From contig CAMLDJ010000055.1 in NCBI GenBank assembly GCA_946478755.1, positions 1-24,372 on the forward strand: a stretch of 24,372 nt of DNA. Direction: 5' to 3'. This stretch comes from an uncultured Pedobacter sp. (GTDB lineage Bacteria; Bacteroidota; Bacteroidia; Sphingobacteriales; Sphingobacteriaceae). The translations under genes were made by a program, and so were the position numbers. Position 1 is the stretch's first letter; each line of letters starts with the position of its first letter. The notes under the pieces were generated by a model. It was not told the origin of the DNA and searched no databases. It saw only the letters and a list, made by a program, of their open reading frames with translations. Of this stretch, positions 1 through 8,524 are shown one piece after another.

Positions 1-281
1 CCCCCAAGGCGCTTCTGGTCAATTACAATTGCAGTAGCAAGATTTTCTATCCCATCCGCGTCAGGCTGGCTATAGCGTGGTAGCCGGTTGCGGACAAAGG
101 TCGAAAAGGTTTCGTTCAATTGCCGCTGTGCCTCGGCGCCAATGGTTTCGAATACAATAGAAGACTTGCCCGAGCCCGACACCCCGGTAAAGACCGTAAT
201 TTTACGCTTAGGGATGCGAAGCGAAATATTTTTCAGGTTATTTTCACGGGCACCCCTTATTTCTATGTATTCTTGCTTCAT
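1..281 (-). CDS. UvrA-like (excinuclease ABC subunit A paralogue) ATPase, N-terminal part, truncated by window edge
   Basis: The reverse strand encodes 93 N-terminal residues from the ATG at 281-279 and runs off the left edge. The protein opens with an IEIRGARENNLKNI stretch and a Walker A loop GVSGSGKSS at residues 33-41, followed by ETIGAEAQRQLNETFSTF. This is the start of the first ABC ATPase domain of the UvrA family. UvrA proteins load onto damaged or drug-bound DNA; the short class II/DrrC-like paralogues are linked to repair or resistance to DNA-binding drugs. The wording of the N-terminus (RQLNETFSTFVRNRLPRYSQPDADG) suggests the short Bacteroidetes paralogue rather than canonical UvrA, but only the start is visible. 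An in-frame stop about 35 bases upstream of the ATG fixes the start. It is transcribed divergently from the AraC-type regulator at 469, a common arrangement for a regulated gene. Confidence 0.85.
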   Translation of the reverse strand, partial: MKQEYIEIRGARENNLKNISLRIPKRKITVFTGVSGSGKSSIVFETIGAEAQRQLNETFSTFVRNRLPRYSQPDADGIENLATAIVIDQKRLG

Positions 282-468
282 CTTATTCAGGTTAATGAAT
301 GGAATAATTACTTACCCGCCAAGTTGAACATAATTACGCTTCGGTCTACCGTTCAATAAGGAGCGATTACCTTTCGAAAAGGAATTATTTCCTGACTATC
401 GCATTTTTTTATATTTTTTTGCTAAATTCGTTAGTTCAAAATATCAATGTCATTTATCCTATAACGCT

Positions 469-1416
469 ATGGTCGACAACGAATTGAATTTACTCCTATG
501 CACCGAATTGTCCGAAATACATCAGGCAGAATACACTGACTATTTGGGTAATACCGGGTATATGAGTTACAATGAAGTGAAGATCAACGGCGCCGACATC
601 TTCTCGGGCAGCAGCAAGCTGGATCAGGAAATTACGATAAGGGAACAGCATGAAACCCCTACCCTGAACATGTACTTTTCCATACAGGGCGTCAGCTCCG
701 CCTGGGAAGCAAACAGTAACGAAAAATACATTCTTAAAGATAACCAGCATACCCTTGCTTTTGCGCCCGCGTTCGATGGATATTATGCCTTAAGTAGCCC
801 GGAAGTACGCAACTTCGGCATCTCTTTGTATGAACCTTTTTTCAACAGACTGTATGCTACAGAGCTGGAATGTTTGAAGCGGTTCTGGGATAAAGTTGCT
901 GCCGGAAAATCTACCGATCTGTCGGGCTGCGCCTTACCCATTACACCTAAACAGCAAGCTGTGATCAACGATATGCACCAATGTGTGTATACCGGGAATA
1001 TGAAACAACTGTATTATGAATCCAAGATCACCGAACTGTTCTTATTGCAGGCAGAACAGGCAGAAGCCTTAAATGGTGTAAAATCCGTTAAAATAGAAAG
1101 TCATCACGTAGATAAGCTGTATGCTGCAAGACAGTACATCCAGCAAAGGATGTTTGATCCGCTAACGTTAAACGGCATAGCCAGGGAGGCTGGAATCAAC
1201 GAATTCATGCTGAAAAAGGGCTTTAAAGAACTATTTGGCATGACGGTTTTTGGCTACCTGAACGAGCTCAAAATGAACTATGCCAGGCAGATGTTACTGG
1301 AATCGGCATGCACCATATACGAAGTGGCTTATACCATGGGTTACAATGAGCCATATAACTTCTCTAAAGCTTTCCGTAAACATTTCGGCTACCTTCCGGG
1401 CGAACTCAGAAAATAA
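469..1416 (+). CDS. AraC-family transcriptional regulator (PchR-like)
   Basis: This is a 315-residue protein. The C-terminal ~100 residues carry two helix-turn-helix motifs of the AraC/XylS type: LTLNGIAREAGINEFMLKKGFKELFG for the first, and IYEVAYTMGYNEPYNFSKAFRKHFGYLPGELRK as the conserved signature ending. The N-terminal ~200 residues are a ligand-sensing domain whose wording (NMYFSIQGVSSAWEANSNEKYILKDNQHTL and the later MKQLYYESKITELFLLQ) resembles PchR/YbtA-type regulators, which in other bacteria sense siderophores or other small molecules. The ligand here cannot be told. Its divergent placement from the UvrA-like gene suggests autoregulation and/or control of that neighbour (inference). 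The ATG at 469 is chosen because the preceding ATG at 447 runs into a stop within five codons. Confidence 0.92.
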   Translation: MVDNELNLLLCTELSEIHQAEYTDYLGNTGYMSYNEVKINGADIFSGSSKLDQEITIREQHETPTLNMYFSIQGVSSAWEANSNEKYILKDNQHTLAFAPAFDGYYALSSPEVRNFGISLYEPFFNRLYATELECLKRFWDKVAAGKSTDLSGCALPITPKQQAVINDMHQCVYTGNMKQLYYESKITELFLLQAEQAEALNGVKSVKIESHHVDKLYAARQYIQQRMFDPLTLNGIAREAGINEFMLKKGFKELFGMTVFGYLNELKMNYARQMLLESACTIYEVAYTMGYNEPYNFSKAFRKHFGYLPGELRK

Positions 1417-1436
1417 AGCTAAAACACATCTTACAG

Positions 1437-3143
1437 CTATTTAATTTCAACCGAGATCATATTGCTGTTCCGGGAACCCGAAAATGGTTCCGTTCTTATA
1501 GAGAAGACCAGCTTATATTTCCCGGGATCTGAAGGCGCCTGTACCCTGCCTTTTATCACAACCGACTCACCGGCATCGATAACTACATTTGCTATCCCTG
1601 CCGCAACTTCCTTAAATGTTCCGGGGTCCTGTCCGCGTTTAAAGCCGTACTCGAGATAGCACTTCCATTTTTCGCCGGCATTGCCTAAGGAAACTGCATC
1701 CTGATAAGGATTTCGGATCCTTAATTCCATTTCCCTGATCTCCCCAGCCTTCCAGTCGGCCGGCACAGTCACCGGATTAACCGTTACCTTTTGATACATC
1801 CTTACCTGATCCAGCCATACCCCATAATATAAGCCCTTTGTGGTCGGTATCGTATCCGTTCCTGCCTGCCCCGCAATAACCTCCCGGGTCACAAAATAGA
1901 CCCTTTTGTTTCTGAGGCTATCTTCCAGTGGCCAGATGTCATACTGATTCTTCCTGTAGTATCTTGAATCGTAGCCAAAGCCTTTGGTACTATGCGTATA
2001 GTAATTATACCTGGAAGGAACCTGGAAGCTGTCTGTAAAAATAACAGGAGCATCGCCTGCTTTTTTATGAATCTCCTTCGCCCAGGCCGCATTTCCGAAA
2101 TAATAATCTACAATTTTTATTTTCCGCAACGCATCAATGGGAAAGATCAGAACCAGTCTCACCAGCAGGATCAGGAAAATATTCGCCATCGCCAGCTTTT
2201 CAAACCATTTAGGTACCGGGTACCTGGCAATAGCTATATAAGCCAGGATAAACAGGCAGATCATCGCCGGTAGGGTCCAGTGCGCTTCCACTCTACCCTT
2301 AAGGGTGCTGATGAAAAAGAAAATAAATATCCCTAGACAGTTAAATTTAACTGCTTTAATAAACGGATCGACCGCTTTTGCCCTTACTGCGGATTTATAG
2401 AGATACCAGCCGACCAGCGGTCCGGCCAGGGCCAGCTGTGCAATTAAATATTCGGTGGTAAAGCTAAACTTGTAAAAAGCAGCCGAACGGTCGATCACAT
2501 GATAGTAAAATGAAGGATAGTTATTTTGTACCTGCCACCAGATGTGCGGAATGAAAGCAGCAACAGAAAGCAGCACAATGCACCAGAAAGTCGGCCGTCT
2601 TAGTAGCCTGAAATTAGAAAGTATGGTAAAGAACAACACCAGGATCCCATGGTATTTGCTGTATAGCAGACCTGCGATGACCAGTGCCAGCAAAAATGCC
2701 CACTTCAGCTTACCAGCTTCTACATACCGCTGATAAACATACAGGAACAAAACCGTAAAAAAGAACAGCGGTGCATCGGGTGTCGTGATAAACCCATACA
2801 CATGGAACAATACCACAGATCCAAAAAGCAATATAAACAGTTTTATATTTTGAGCATACCTGTTTACGATCTTCCATAGCAGGTAGACAGACAAAGTGCT
2901 GGTGATCACAGTGAACAGCCTTAAACCCAATGTGGAAGGAAACAGGGTATCCCCCATCCTGATAAATAAGGCAACCATCGGAGGATGATCAAAATAACCC
3001 CAATCCAGAAACCTGGAATACATCCAGTAATAAGCTTCATCTGCATGTACCTCTACAAAAGTTGCCTGGATGATGTTCATGACCGTCCATATCCCTAAAA
3101 AAACAAACAGGACTTGCTCGGATCTTCTTTTTGTTTCCAGCAT
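1437..3143 (-). CDS. Membrane glycosyltransferase, GT39/PMT_2 (ArnT-like) family
   Basis: The product is about 568 residues from the ATG at 3143-3141 (a TTG lies one codon upstream). It is a polytopic membrane protein with an N-terminal TM helix followed by a periplasmic loop VHADEAYYWMYSRFLDWGYFDHPP, the Asp-Glu and DHPP signature of dolichyl- or polyprenyl-phosphate sugar transferases of the GT39/PMT_2 type. About ten further hydrophobic segments follow to roughly residue 340. The last ~200 residues are soluble and end in a stretch with beta-sandwich character (REMELRIRNPY, KLVFSIRTEPF), predicted to be extracytoplasmic. Such enzymes move a sugar from a polyprenyl-phosphate donor to lipid A, glycan or protein. 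The upstream GtrA gene is 11 bp away on the same strand, so the pair likely forms an operon handling lipid-linked sugars. Acceptor and sugar are unknown. Confidence 0.88.
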   Translation of the reverse strand: MLETKRRSEQVLFVFLGIWTVMNIIQATFVEVHADEAYYWMYSRFLDWGYFDHPPMVALFIRMGDTLFPSTLGLRLFTVITSTLSVYLLWKIVNRYAQNIKLFILLFGSVVLFHVYGFITTPDAPLFFFTVLFLYVYQRYVEAGKLKWAFLLALVIAGLLYSKYHGILVLFFTILSNFRLLRRPTFWCIVLLSVAAFIPHIWWQVQNNYPSFYYHVIDRSAAFYKFSFTTEYLIAQLALAGPLVGWYLYKSAVRAKAVDPFIKAVKFNCLGIFIFFFISTLKGRVEAHWTLPAMICLFILAYIAIARYPVPKWFEKLAMANIFLILLVRLVLIFPIDALRKIKIVDYYFGNAAWAKEIHKKAGDAPVIFTDSFQVPSRYNYYTHSTKGFGYDSRYYRKNQYDIWPLEDSLRNKRVYFVTREVIAGQAGTDTIPTTKGLYYGVWLDQVRMYQKVTVNPVTVPADWKAGEIREMELRIRNPYQDAVSLGNAGEKWKCYLEYGFKRGQDPGTFKEVAAGIANVVIDAGESVVIKGRVQAPSDPGKYKLVFSIRTEPFSGSRNSNMISVEIK

Positions 3144-3154
3144 CAATAACAGGT

Positions 3155-3565
3155 TTAGTTAGTAAATGTATACAGGTAGTTGGCAAAAAAATTCCATAAG
3201 GAGACTATCACAATTGCACAGCCCTTAGCTACATAGAAATTCCATTTCAGCTTATCGTTTAAAATATAGATCAGCATATTACTTAAGGCGAGACCGACCA
3301 GGCAGATCATAAAATATTTTCCGAATTGAGTCATGGTCGCAGCATCATGACTGTCGAAAGTCCAGAAACGGTTTAACCTGTAATTGGTAGCCGTAGCTAT
3401 GGTAAAACCCAGTGAACTGGAAACATATTTATGGATCTTAAATTTCTCCTTGCAGATGTAGGTGATGCTGAAGTCAACAATTAACCCCGCAAAGCCCACC
3501 ACACCAAATTTTAAAAGCTTAACAAAGAAAGAGTAGTTAAATTCAATGGTTGCGATGGGGATCAT
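3155..3565 (-). CDS. GtrA family membrane protein (possible polyprenyl-phosphate-sugar flippase)
   Basis: From the ATG at 3565 this is a 136-residue protein, the usual GtrA length. It has four hydrophobic segments and the family pattern FVKLLKFGVVGFAGLIVDFSITY at the first helix, then NYRLNRFWTF between helices 2 and 3 and LWNFFANYLYTF at the end. GtrA proteins are thought to translocate or assist lipid-linked sugars across the inner membrane. The reading frame remains open to an ATG at 3619 and a GTG at 3643, which would add 18 or 26 residues lacking the family pattern; I prefer 3565 for length and because the A/T-rich bases before it resemble Bacteroidetes translation starts. It lies 11 bp upstream of the GT39 gene, and the pair probably forms one transcript. 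No GtrB partner is visible. Confidence 0.85.
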   Translation of the reverse strand: MIPIATIEFNYSFFVKLLKFGVVGFAGLIVDFSITYICKEKFKIHKYVSSSLGFTIATATNYRLNRFWTFDSHDAATMTQFGKYFMICLVGLALSNMLIYILNDKLKWNFYVAKGCAIVIVSLWNFFANYLYTFTN

Positions 3566-3643
3566 ATTTAAACTTTCAGCAAAAATAATATAATAATCAA
3601 AGAAATCGTTTCCTTTCATTATTTTTACTGCTAAAACAATCAC

Positions 3644-4966
3644 TTGCTTAATTTCTACACATACCAGATCCCTAAACAGTACGCCCGGGCTTTTAAAGAA
3701 GCTTATAGCATTATCAATATGAGACAGGTACGCTTGTTAAGCGGAATTCACCTGTTTGCATCGATAAGCATCAGACTGCTATCGCTTCTAAATAATAGGG
3801 GTTTTTCGGCTATGGACAATTATTCAGAGTACAATTACAACAACTTGCTGGGCATAGCAGGATCTTTCTGCTTTATGGTATTAAGTAATTATCTCTTGCA
3901 AAAAGACAAAGGGACGATTGCAGGCCTAAGCCTGCTTACTGTTGCTTTTTGCTGTTTTGTACTCACTACCACCTTCATTGCCAGTTATATCTTTTCCCTG
4001 CATAATCCTAAAAACACACTGGCTATCTTTTTGATCGGAATTATATTCGTATCCTTATTTTTTGCACTTGAAGCAAAACAGATCCTTGTCATCTCCTTAT
4101 ATGTATTCTTTCTTTTCCTAATTTCTGTCATTTTGCCAGGGCTGAGCCTTACCGATAAGGTAGCCAACTCGATGGCTGCGTTTATCATGGTTGTGGCACT
4201 GTATTCATTTTCGAGGTATAGCTATTACTTTAAATCTGAACATTTCAATAAGTTGAAGCAGCTGGAAGAAAGAAATCTCGAGATCCAGTTATTGAATCAT
4301 CAAAAAAGTGAGATCCTGGGCTTTGTTGCGCATGACCTCAGGAACCCGCTCCATAATATCGAAGCGCTGACCAGGATCGTTCTTGAAGAAAACAATGGGG
4401 AACAGCACACAGAAATGCAGCTGATTTTAAGCTCTACCCGTCAGGCCAAGAGTATCATTGATGATCTTCTGGAAATTGCCCAGCACAATAAAGCCCCTTT
4501 TCAGCTGCAGACGACCAATATGATCGCATTCATCAACAACATTTGCAGCAATTGGGAAAAGAACCTGAAAAATGAACGCAGAGTCATTTTTAATAGTGAT
4601 GAAGAGCAGCTTACGGCTGCCATAGATGTCTCTAAGCTCACCCGTGCAATAGATAACCTGATCGGAAATGGTCTGAAATTTTCGAAATCAGAAATGCCCG
4701 TCAATATTGAGGTGTCGAAAACAAATAGCGGTTGTACGATCAGGATTACAGATTTCGGGATCGGGATACCCCCTGATTTACATGAATTGCTTTTTGATCA
4801 GTTTTCAAAAGCGGGTCGACCGGGTCTTAAAGGAGAAAAGTCGATCGGCCTAGGGCTCCACATTTCCAAGCAGATTGTAGAACAACATGGCGGTTCGTTA
4901 ACGGTAAACAGCAGGGAAAATGAAGGAACCACCTTTGAAATCGTACTACCTGTAATTGCAGCTTAG
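3644..4966 (+). CDS. Membrane sensor histidine kinase (orphan)
   Basis: This 440-residue protein starts with TTG at 3644; an ATG at 3719 (residue 26) is the alternative. An in-frame stop just upstream of 3644 (3632-3634) and protein-like sequence in residues 1-25 favour the TTG or a nearby non-ATG start. About six hydrophobic segments span residues ~30-195 with no sizeable periplasmic loop, so sensing is probably within the membrane or intracellular. A short coiled coil follows, then the HisKA dimerisation domain with phospho-acceptor His230 in VAHDLRNP. The HATPase domain shows the N box (NLIGNGLKFS, N338/N342), G1 box TDFGIGIPP and G2 box SIGLGLHISKQIV, ending EGTTFEIVLP. It looks fully active. 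No receiver-domain gene lies nearby, so it is an orphan kinase. Its stop overlaps by 4 bp the stop of the convergent 4HB protein gene. Confidence 0.9.
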   Translation: MLNFYTYQIPKQYARAFKEAYSIINMRQVRLLSGIHLFASISIRLLSLLNNRGFSAMDNYSEYNYNNLLGIAGSFCFMVLSNYLLQKDKGTIAGLSLLTVAFCCFVLTTTFIASYIFSLHNPKNTLAIFLIGIIFVSLFFALEAKQILVISLYVFFLFLISVILPGLSLTDKVANSMAAFIMVVALYSFSRYSYYFKSEHFNKLKQLEERNLEIQLLNHQKSEILGFVAHDLRNPLHNIEALTRIVLEENNGEQHTEMQLILSSTRQAKSIIDDLLEIAQHNKAPFQLQTTNMIAFINNICSNWEKNLKNERRVIFNSDEEQLTAAIDVSKLTRAIDNLIGNGLKFSKSEMPVNIEVSKTNSGCTIRITDFGIGIPPDLHELLFDQFSKAGRPGLKGEKSIGLGLHISKQIVEQHGGSLTVNSRENEGTTFEIVLPVIAA

Positions 4967-5649
4967 TTCAGGTGATATTTATCATTGCTTATCTTAACTA
5001 CATTAGAAGTAAAAACAATGCCGACAATCAAAACACCAATTAAAATGGCCAGCGCAACCTGGAAAGTGGAGTAAAGTTTGTTGCCCGATACCATGAAAGC
5101 AGAATCCTTGATCAGCTCTTCCCCAATTTGCCGCTGGATCATCATCAGGTCAGCTAATTTCTGTATGGTCATCGCTGATGAGGCCCTTCCTTCGTTGATA
5201 TAGAGTTCCCTGGCTTCTGCAATCCCATGGCTTAATGCAAGGGCTAAAATCCGGTCCTCCACCCGAACTGTGCCGGCAAGACTTCTTTTGAGCGCATTTA
5301 ACTGACTTTTTTCCTGCTTTACCAGGAATGTCCTGCCGTACGTATTGATCAAAGAATCTATGGAAACATTCAACCTGTTGAACTGCTGTCTCAGTTCGGC
5401 AGGATTAAAAGACTGCTCCGGACCATATAAGACCATTTCAAGCCTGGATTTTTTCTGGTAGGCATGCGCTGCAACAAAAAACAGATCAGTAGCTGGAATC
5501 AGCCGGTCGTTGTACATAGATACAAATGACTCATTCATATTTTTTACACTCTTATCTTCTAAAAAACGGATCAATAAAGTACAGGCCATGATGCAGAACA
5601 GCAGTCCTGCAATCTTCATCTTTTGTTTAACAGAGTACGCAAATCTCAT
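4963..5649 (-). CDS. Two-TM protein with MCP-type four-helix-bundle (4HB_MCP) sensor domain, no output domain
   Basis: This 228-residue protein has a TM helix at residues ~12-27 (IAGLLFCIMACTLLIRF) and another near the C-terminus (~200-217, ALAILIGVLIVGIVF). The ~170 residues between are helical and charged, with wording such as MYNDRLIPATDLFFVAAHAYQ and the later MTIQKLADLMMIQRQIGEEL. That matches the 4HB_MCP ligand-binding module normally found at the front of chemoreceptors and histidine kinases. After the second TM only about 10 residues follow, so there is no HAMP, kinase or methyl-accepting region. In Bacteroidota such stand-alone modules are annotated as MCP four-helix-bundle proteins of unknown role. 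It is tail-to-tail (4 bp overlap) with the orphan kinase at 3644, so the two could be partners, but this is only inference from position. Confidence 0.75.
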   Translation of the reverse strand: MRFAYSVKQKMKIAGLLFCIMACTLLIRFLEDKSVKNMNESFVSMYNDRLIPATDLFFVAAHAYQKKSRLEMVLYGPEQSFNPAELRQQFNRLNVSIDSLINTYGRTFLVKQEKSQLNALKRSLAGTVRVEDRILALALSHGIAEARELYINEGRASSAMTIQKLADLMMIQRQIGEELIKDSAFMVSGNKLYSTFQVALAILIGVLIVGIVFTSNVVKISNDKYHLN

Positions 5650-5666
5650 AAGTAATTCCTTTGTGT

Positions 5667-7109
5667 TTAAAATTGTTCATCAGCCGGAGCTGAAAACAGA
5701 TTAGATGCAAAATTTACTAAAAATAATTCGCTTTTTGCTCTGGTGACCCCGGTATATAGCCACCTTAAAAAATCCATGTCCACCATTTCATCTGTTAAAT
5801 AACCCTGGTCGACAAAAACAGCGTCCCATTGCCCCCCCTGTGCTTTATGGCAGGTTACCGCGTAAGCGAACTTAATCTGCAGTGCATTATAATAGGGATC
5901 TTCCTTAATGGCATTGAACCTGTCCCGCTTGTTTTTAATGTGCTCATAATCGAGGTTCAGCTCTTCAAAAAGCCGATTGCTTTGCTCATAGGATAGATTT
6001 GGTGCCTCGACGGTCAGCGTATCCAGCATGACCTTACAGGTTATTGGGCCAAGATCTGAAAAATCCATAAACTCCAGCGAGACCTCCGCAAAGCGAAAAC
6101 CATAGCGTTCTTCACTGCGCCTTACCCGAACCACCTTAGCCATATCGCCATTGGCAATAAAGGCAGCGGATTCATTTTCCGGCAGCCAGAAATAATTGTT
6201 CCGGACCACCATGATCTGATCTCCGCCGGTTAGCTCTTCTTCACGGTAAAGCAGCCGGGCCCTGATCTGCTGGTTATACACATTGGCCGATTTATTAGAC
6301 CTGCAAATCACCAGCGAGTTTTCTATACCAAATTTGCCGTAAGCATATTCCAGTCCCTCCACAAGCTTGAGGCCCGTCATCCTGAAAATGTCCTTATAGT
6401 TTTTAGTCATGAACTTAGGCAAAACTACCTTTCCCTCCTTTTCTGCTTCCAGTGTATTGATCAGCTTGCGCAGCATGGTGGCATTGGCCAGGATGCCTGA
6501 TTTCTTTTCCTGCCTAACCACTTCACGAAGCTCTACCGCTCTAACCTGCATACCAAAGTTTGTCGCCATATAGGCGGCATTTAAAGCCGGACTGTCGATG
6601 CTCCCTACGGGGGGCAGCTGTGCGGTATCTCCGACAAACACCGCTGCACAGTTTTTGCCATTGTACACAAATTCCATCAGGTCCTTTAAAAAAGAGGAAC
6701 CCGTGTGGCTGATCCATTCGTCGGCAATCATCGAGGCCTCATCTATAATAAACAAAGTATGCTCTGCAAGATTAGGGGCAAGCTGAAACGACAACTCCGT
6801 TGAAACTGCAGATCGCTTTCTGTATATTTTTTTATGAATGGTAAGTGCCTTTTTACCTGTGTAATTGCTCATCACCTTCGCTGCTCTTCCTGTTGGAGCC
6901 AGCAATACCGCCCTGACTTTAAATTTTGGCAAAGCCTTTACCAGGGCACCTACAGAGGTAGTTTTACCTGTACCCGCATATCCCCTCAATATAAAGCACT
7001 GGTTATCCAGCTGCTGAGCTAAAAAGTAGGCCATTTCTCTGCAAAACTCAAGCTGTTCTGCAGTAGGACTGAACTCATAAGAAGCTTCTATAATTGCTGC
7101 TTTATCCAT
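5667..7109 (-). CDS. SF1B RecD/Pif1-like DNA helicase (AAA family ATPase)
   Basis: This 480-residue protein has all core superfamily 1 helicase motifs. Motif I (Walker A) is GYAGTGKTT at residues 43-51; motif Ia is near APTGRAAKVM; motif II is DEAS at 123-126 in LFIIDEASMI; motif III is VGDTAQLPPV. The C-terminal UvrD_C_2 fold contains AYAVTCHKAQGGQWDAVFVD (motif V) and RWLYTGVTRAKSELFLV (motif VI). This layout (about 450-500 residues, no nuclease domain) matches RecD2/Dda-like 5'-to-3' helicases annotated in Bacteroidota as ATP-dependent RecD-like helicase. Substrate and partners are unknown; a role in replication or repair is likely from the family. It lies divergent from the DUF3822-rsmD-coaD set with a 52-bp spacer, so the two transcription units share a control region. 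The ATG at 7109 has no obvious Shine-Dalgarno. Confidence 0.9.
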   Translation of the reverse strand: MDKAAIIEASYEFSPTAEQLEFCREMAYFLAQQLDNQCFILRGYAGTGKTTSVGALVKALPKFKVRAVLLAPTGRAAKVMSNYTGKKALTIHKKIYRKRSAVSTELSFQLAPNLAEHTLFIIDEASMIADEWISHTGSSFLKDLMEFVYNGKNCAAVFVGDTAQLPPVGSIDSPALNAAYMATNFGMQVRAVELREVVRQEKKSGILANATMLRKLINTLEAEKEGKVVLPKFMTKNYKDIFRMTGLKLVEGLEYAYGKFGIENSLVICRSNKSANVYNQQIRARLLYREEELTGGDQIMVVRNNYFWLPENESAAFIANGDMAKVVRVRRSEERYGFRFAEVSLEFMDFSDLGPITCKVMLDTLTVEAPNLSYEQSNRLFEELNLDYEHIKNKRDRFNAIKEDPYYNALQIKFAYAVTCHKAQGGQWDAVFVDQGYLTDEMVDMDFLRWLYTGVTRAKSELFLVNFASNLFSAPADEQF

Positions 7110-7148
7110 TTAACAAATATGCGATGGTGATCTTATAGAAAAAAGGAT

Positions 7149-7156
7149 TAATTTTG
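7149..7156 (+). promoter_or_regulatory. Bacteroidetes -7 box (TAATTTTG) for DUF3822-rsmD-coaD
   Basis: This is an exact match to TAnnTTTG, the -7 consensus of the Bacteroidetes primary sigma factor, ending 5 bases before the ATG at 7162. No clear -33 TTTG lies about 20 bp upstream, so the call rests on the one box. If used, transcription would begin at or within a base or two of the start codon. Confidence 0.45.
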
Positions 7157-7161
7157 CTAAT

Positions 7162-7992
7162 ATGGATAATAAAAACAGCATACTACTGGTTGATCCGGAA
7201 TTTGACCTGGATACGGCTGCAGACTGTGATCTGTTATTAAAAATAACACCAGACAGCTTATCGTATGCCATCATCGATAAGCGCAGCAGGCAATTGAAAG
7301 TGGTGTACGACGAACAGGAATGCGACAACGTACCGGCAACATTGGCCCACAGACTAAAAAACGATGTTTATTTAACCCTGACCTTCAAAGACATTAAAGC
7401 AGCAGTTTATACAGAAAATTCAATCAGCATCCCAGATGAGCTGTTTGATGCTGAACAACTTCATCAATATGCTAAATTCTTTACGGAAGAGCAGTCGGAC
7501 AACCTATACACCAGACCCTTCAGTACATTTGGCTTTACTTCCATCTTTACCTTGCGTAAATTTACCGAACAAAGCCTGGTAGCCTCGCTCAACAATTGCA
7601 AGTTGTATGCACAAAATGCACCGGTGCTTGCATTGGCCGCGCAGCCAGACAAAGCGGTTCTGCTGCTCGATTTTACAGCGGCTTCTTTCAATGCCCTGTA
7701 TACAGAAGGGGAAAAGCTCATCTGGCAGAACTATTACCAGGTTGAAAATACTGAAGAATTTAACTACTACCTTTTGCTGATCATTAACCAGCTCAACATC
7801 AATACTGCCGCTACTGAAGTTCAGCTGAGTGGAATTATACATGCCGGAGATGAACGCTACCAATGCATCGGGAAATATTTTGGTGCCATCGTCTTCAACC
7901 TGCCCCCATCCATGGAAATAGATCAAAAAATTTTAGACGATATGCCGGCGCATTATTACAGCAGCCTGCTAGCCCTTGATCTATGCGAATAA
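7162..7992 (+). CDS. DUF3822 family protein
   Basis: This 276-residue soluble protein has no signal peptide. It begins NSILLVDPEFDLDTAADCDLL and contains the family-like phrases SYAIIDKRSRQLKVVYDEQE, FTEQSLVASLNNCKLYAQ and VLLLDFTAASFNALY. The repeated pattern of beta-strands carrying D/N residues fits the actin-like-ATPase-type fold described for DUF3822, as far as I recall; biochemical function is not established. In Bacteroidota this gene typically sits directly before rsmD. Here its last 10 bases overlap the start of rsmD, which implies translational coupling. A link to ribosome assembly or rRNA modification is therefore reasonable but inferred only from position. The ATG at 7162 follows an exact -7 promoter box. 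Confidence 0.85.
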   Translation: MDNKNSILLVDPEFDLDTAADCDLLLKITPDSLSYAIIDKRSRQLKVVYDEQECDNVPATLAHRLKNDVYLTLTFKDIKAAVYTENSISIPDELFDAEQLHQYAKFFTEEQSDNLYTRPFSTFGFTSIFTLRKFTEQSLVASLNNCKLYAQNAPVLALAAQPDKAVLLLDFTAASFNALYTEGEKLIWQNYYQVENTEEFNYYLLLIINQLNINTAATEVQLSGIIHAGDERYQCIGKYFGAIVFNLPPSMEIDQKILDDMPAHYYSSLLALDLCE

Positions 7993-8519
7993 TAGGAGGA
8001 AAATTAAAAGGTATCCGCTTTAACGCCCCGGAAAGTTTACCTGTAAGGCCTACCACAGATATGGCCAAAGAAGCGCTTTTCAATATTCTGTACAATACCT
8101 ATGATTTTGAGGAATGTAAGGTTCTTGACCTGTTCTGCGGAACCGGAAACATCAGCTTTGAATTCGCTTCAAGGGGAATCAAGCAGGTAACCGCGGTAGA
8201 TAAGCATTCCGGATGCGTCTATTGGGTAAAGTCTGTGGTCAGCAAATACGAACTCACAGCAATTGAGGTACAGAAGGCCGATGTTTTTAAGTTCCTGGAA
8301 AGTCACCAGCATGCTTATCAGATCATTTTCGCAGACCCGCCGTATGACCTTCCAACAATTCCTTTGATACCAGAGCTCGTCATGAAAAATAATTTACTGA
8401 CCGATAATGGTTTATTAATTGTTGAACACCCATCTTTGTTAAAAATGAAAGATCTGCCCGGCTATAAAGAAACCAGACGTTACGGAAACTCTTCTTTCAG
8501 TTTTTTTGAAAAAAATTAA
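7983..8519 (+). CDS. rsmD: 16S rRNA (guanine(966)-N(2))-methyltransferase RsmD
   Basis: This 178-residue protein begins MRIIGGKLKGIRF, the RsmD N-terminal signature, followed by VRPTTDMAKEALFNIL. The SAM-binding motif I is VLDLFCGTGNISFEFASRG (about residues 47-65) and the catalytic DPPY motif is at 118-121 in IIFADPPYDLP. RsmD makes N2-methylguanosine at position 966 of 16S rRNA during assembly of the 30S subunit. The length is normal (about 180). The start overlaps the end of the DUF3822 gene by 10 bp and coaD follows 5 bp after the stop, so the three genes form a tight operon. Confidence 0.95.
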   Translation: MRIIGGKLKGIRFNAPESLPVRPTTDMAKEALFNILYNTYDFEECKVLDLFCGTGNISFEFASRGIKQVTAVDKHSGCVYWVKSVVSKYELTAIEVQKADVFKFLESHQHAYQIIFADPPYDLPTIPLIPELVMKNNLLTDNGLLIVEHPSLLKMKDLPGYKETRRYGNSSFSFFEKN

Positions 8520-8524
8520 TAATT

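Noticed and set aside
88..359. Two overlapping plus-strand open frames of 79 codons near the left edge
   Set aside because: They lie mostly antisense to the UvrA-like gene, whose Walker A motif is unmistakable on the minus strand.
363..410. Small hairpins (GCGAT...ATCGC with inner CCTTT/AAAGG) followed by T runs upstream of the AraC gene
   Set aside because: Looks terminator-like, but the outer stem is only 5 bp and no plus-strand gene ends there; not strong enough to call a terminator or attenuator.
3644..3718. Starting the histidine kinase at ATG 3719 instead of TTG 3644
   Set aside because: Kept as an alternative only: residues 1-25 (NFYTYQIPKQYARAFKEAY) look like real protein and an in-frame stop lies just upstream of the TTG.
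7504..7926. 140-codon minus-strand frame within the DUF3822 gene
   Set aside because: Antisense to a gene tightly coupled with rsmD; no recognisable features.
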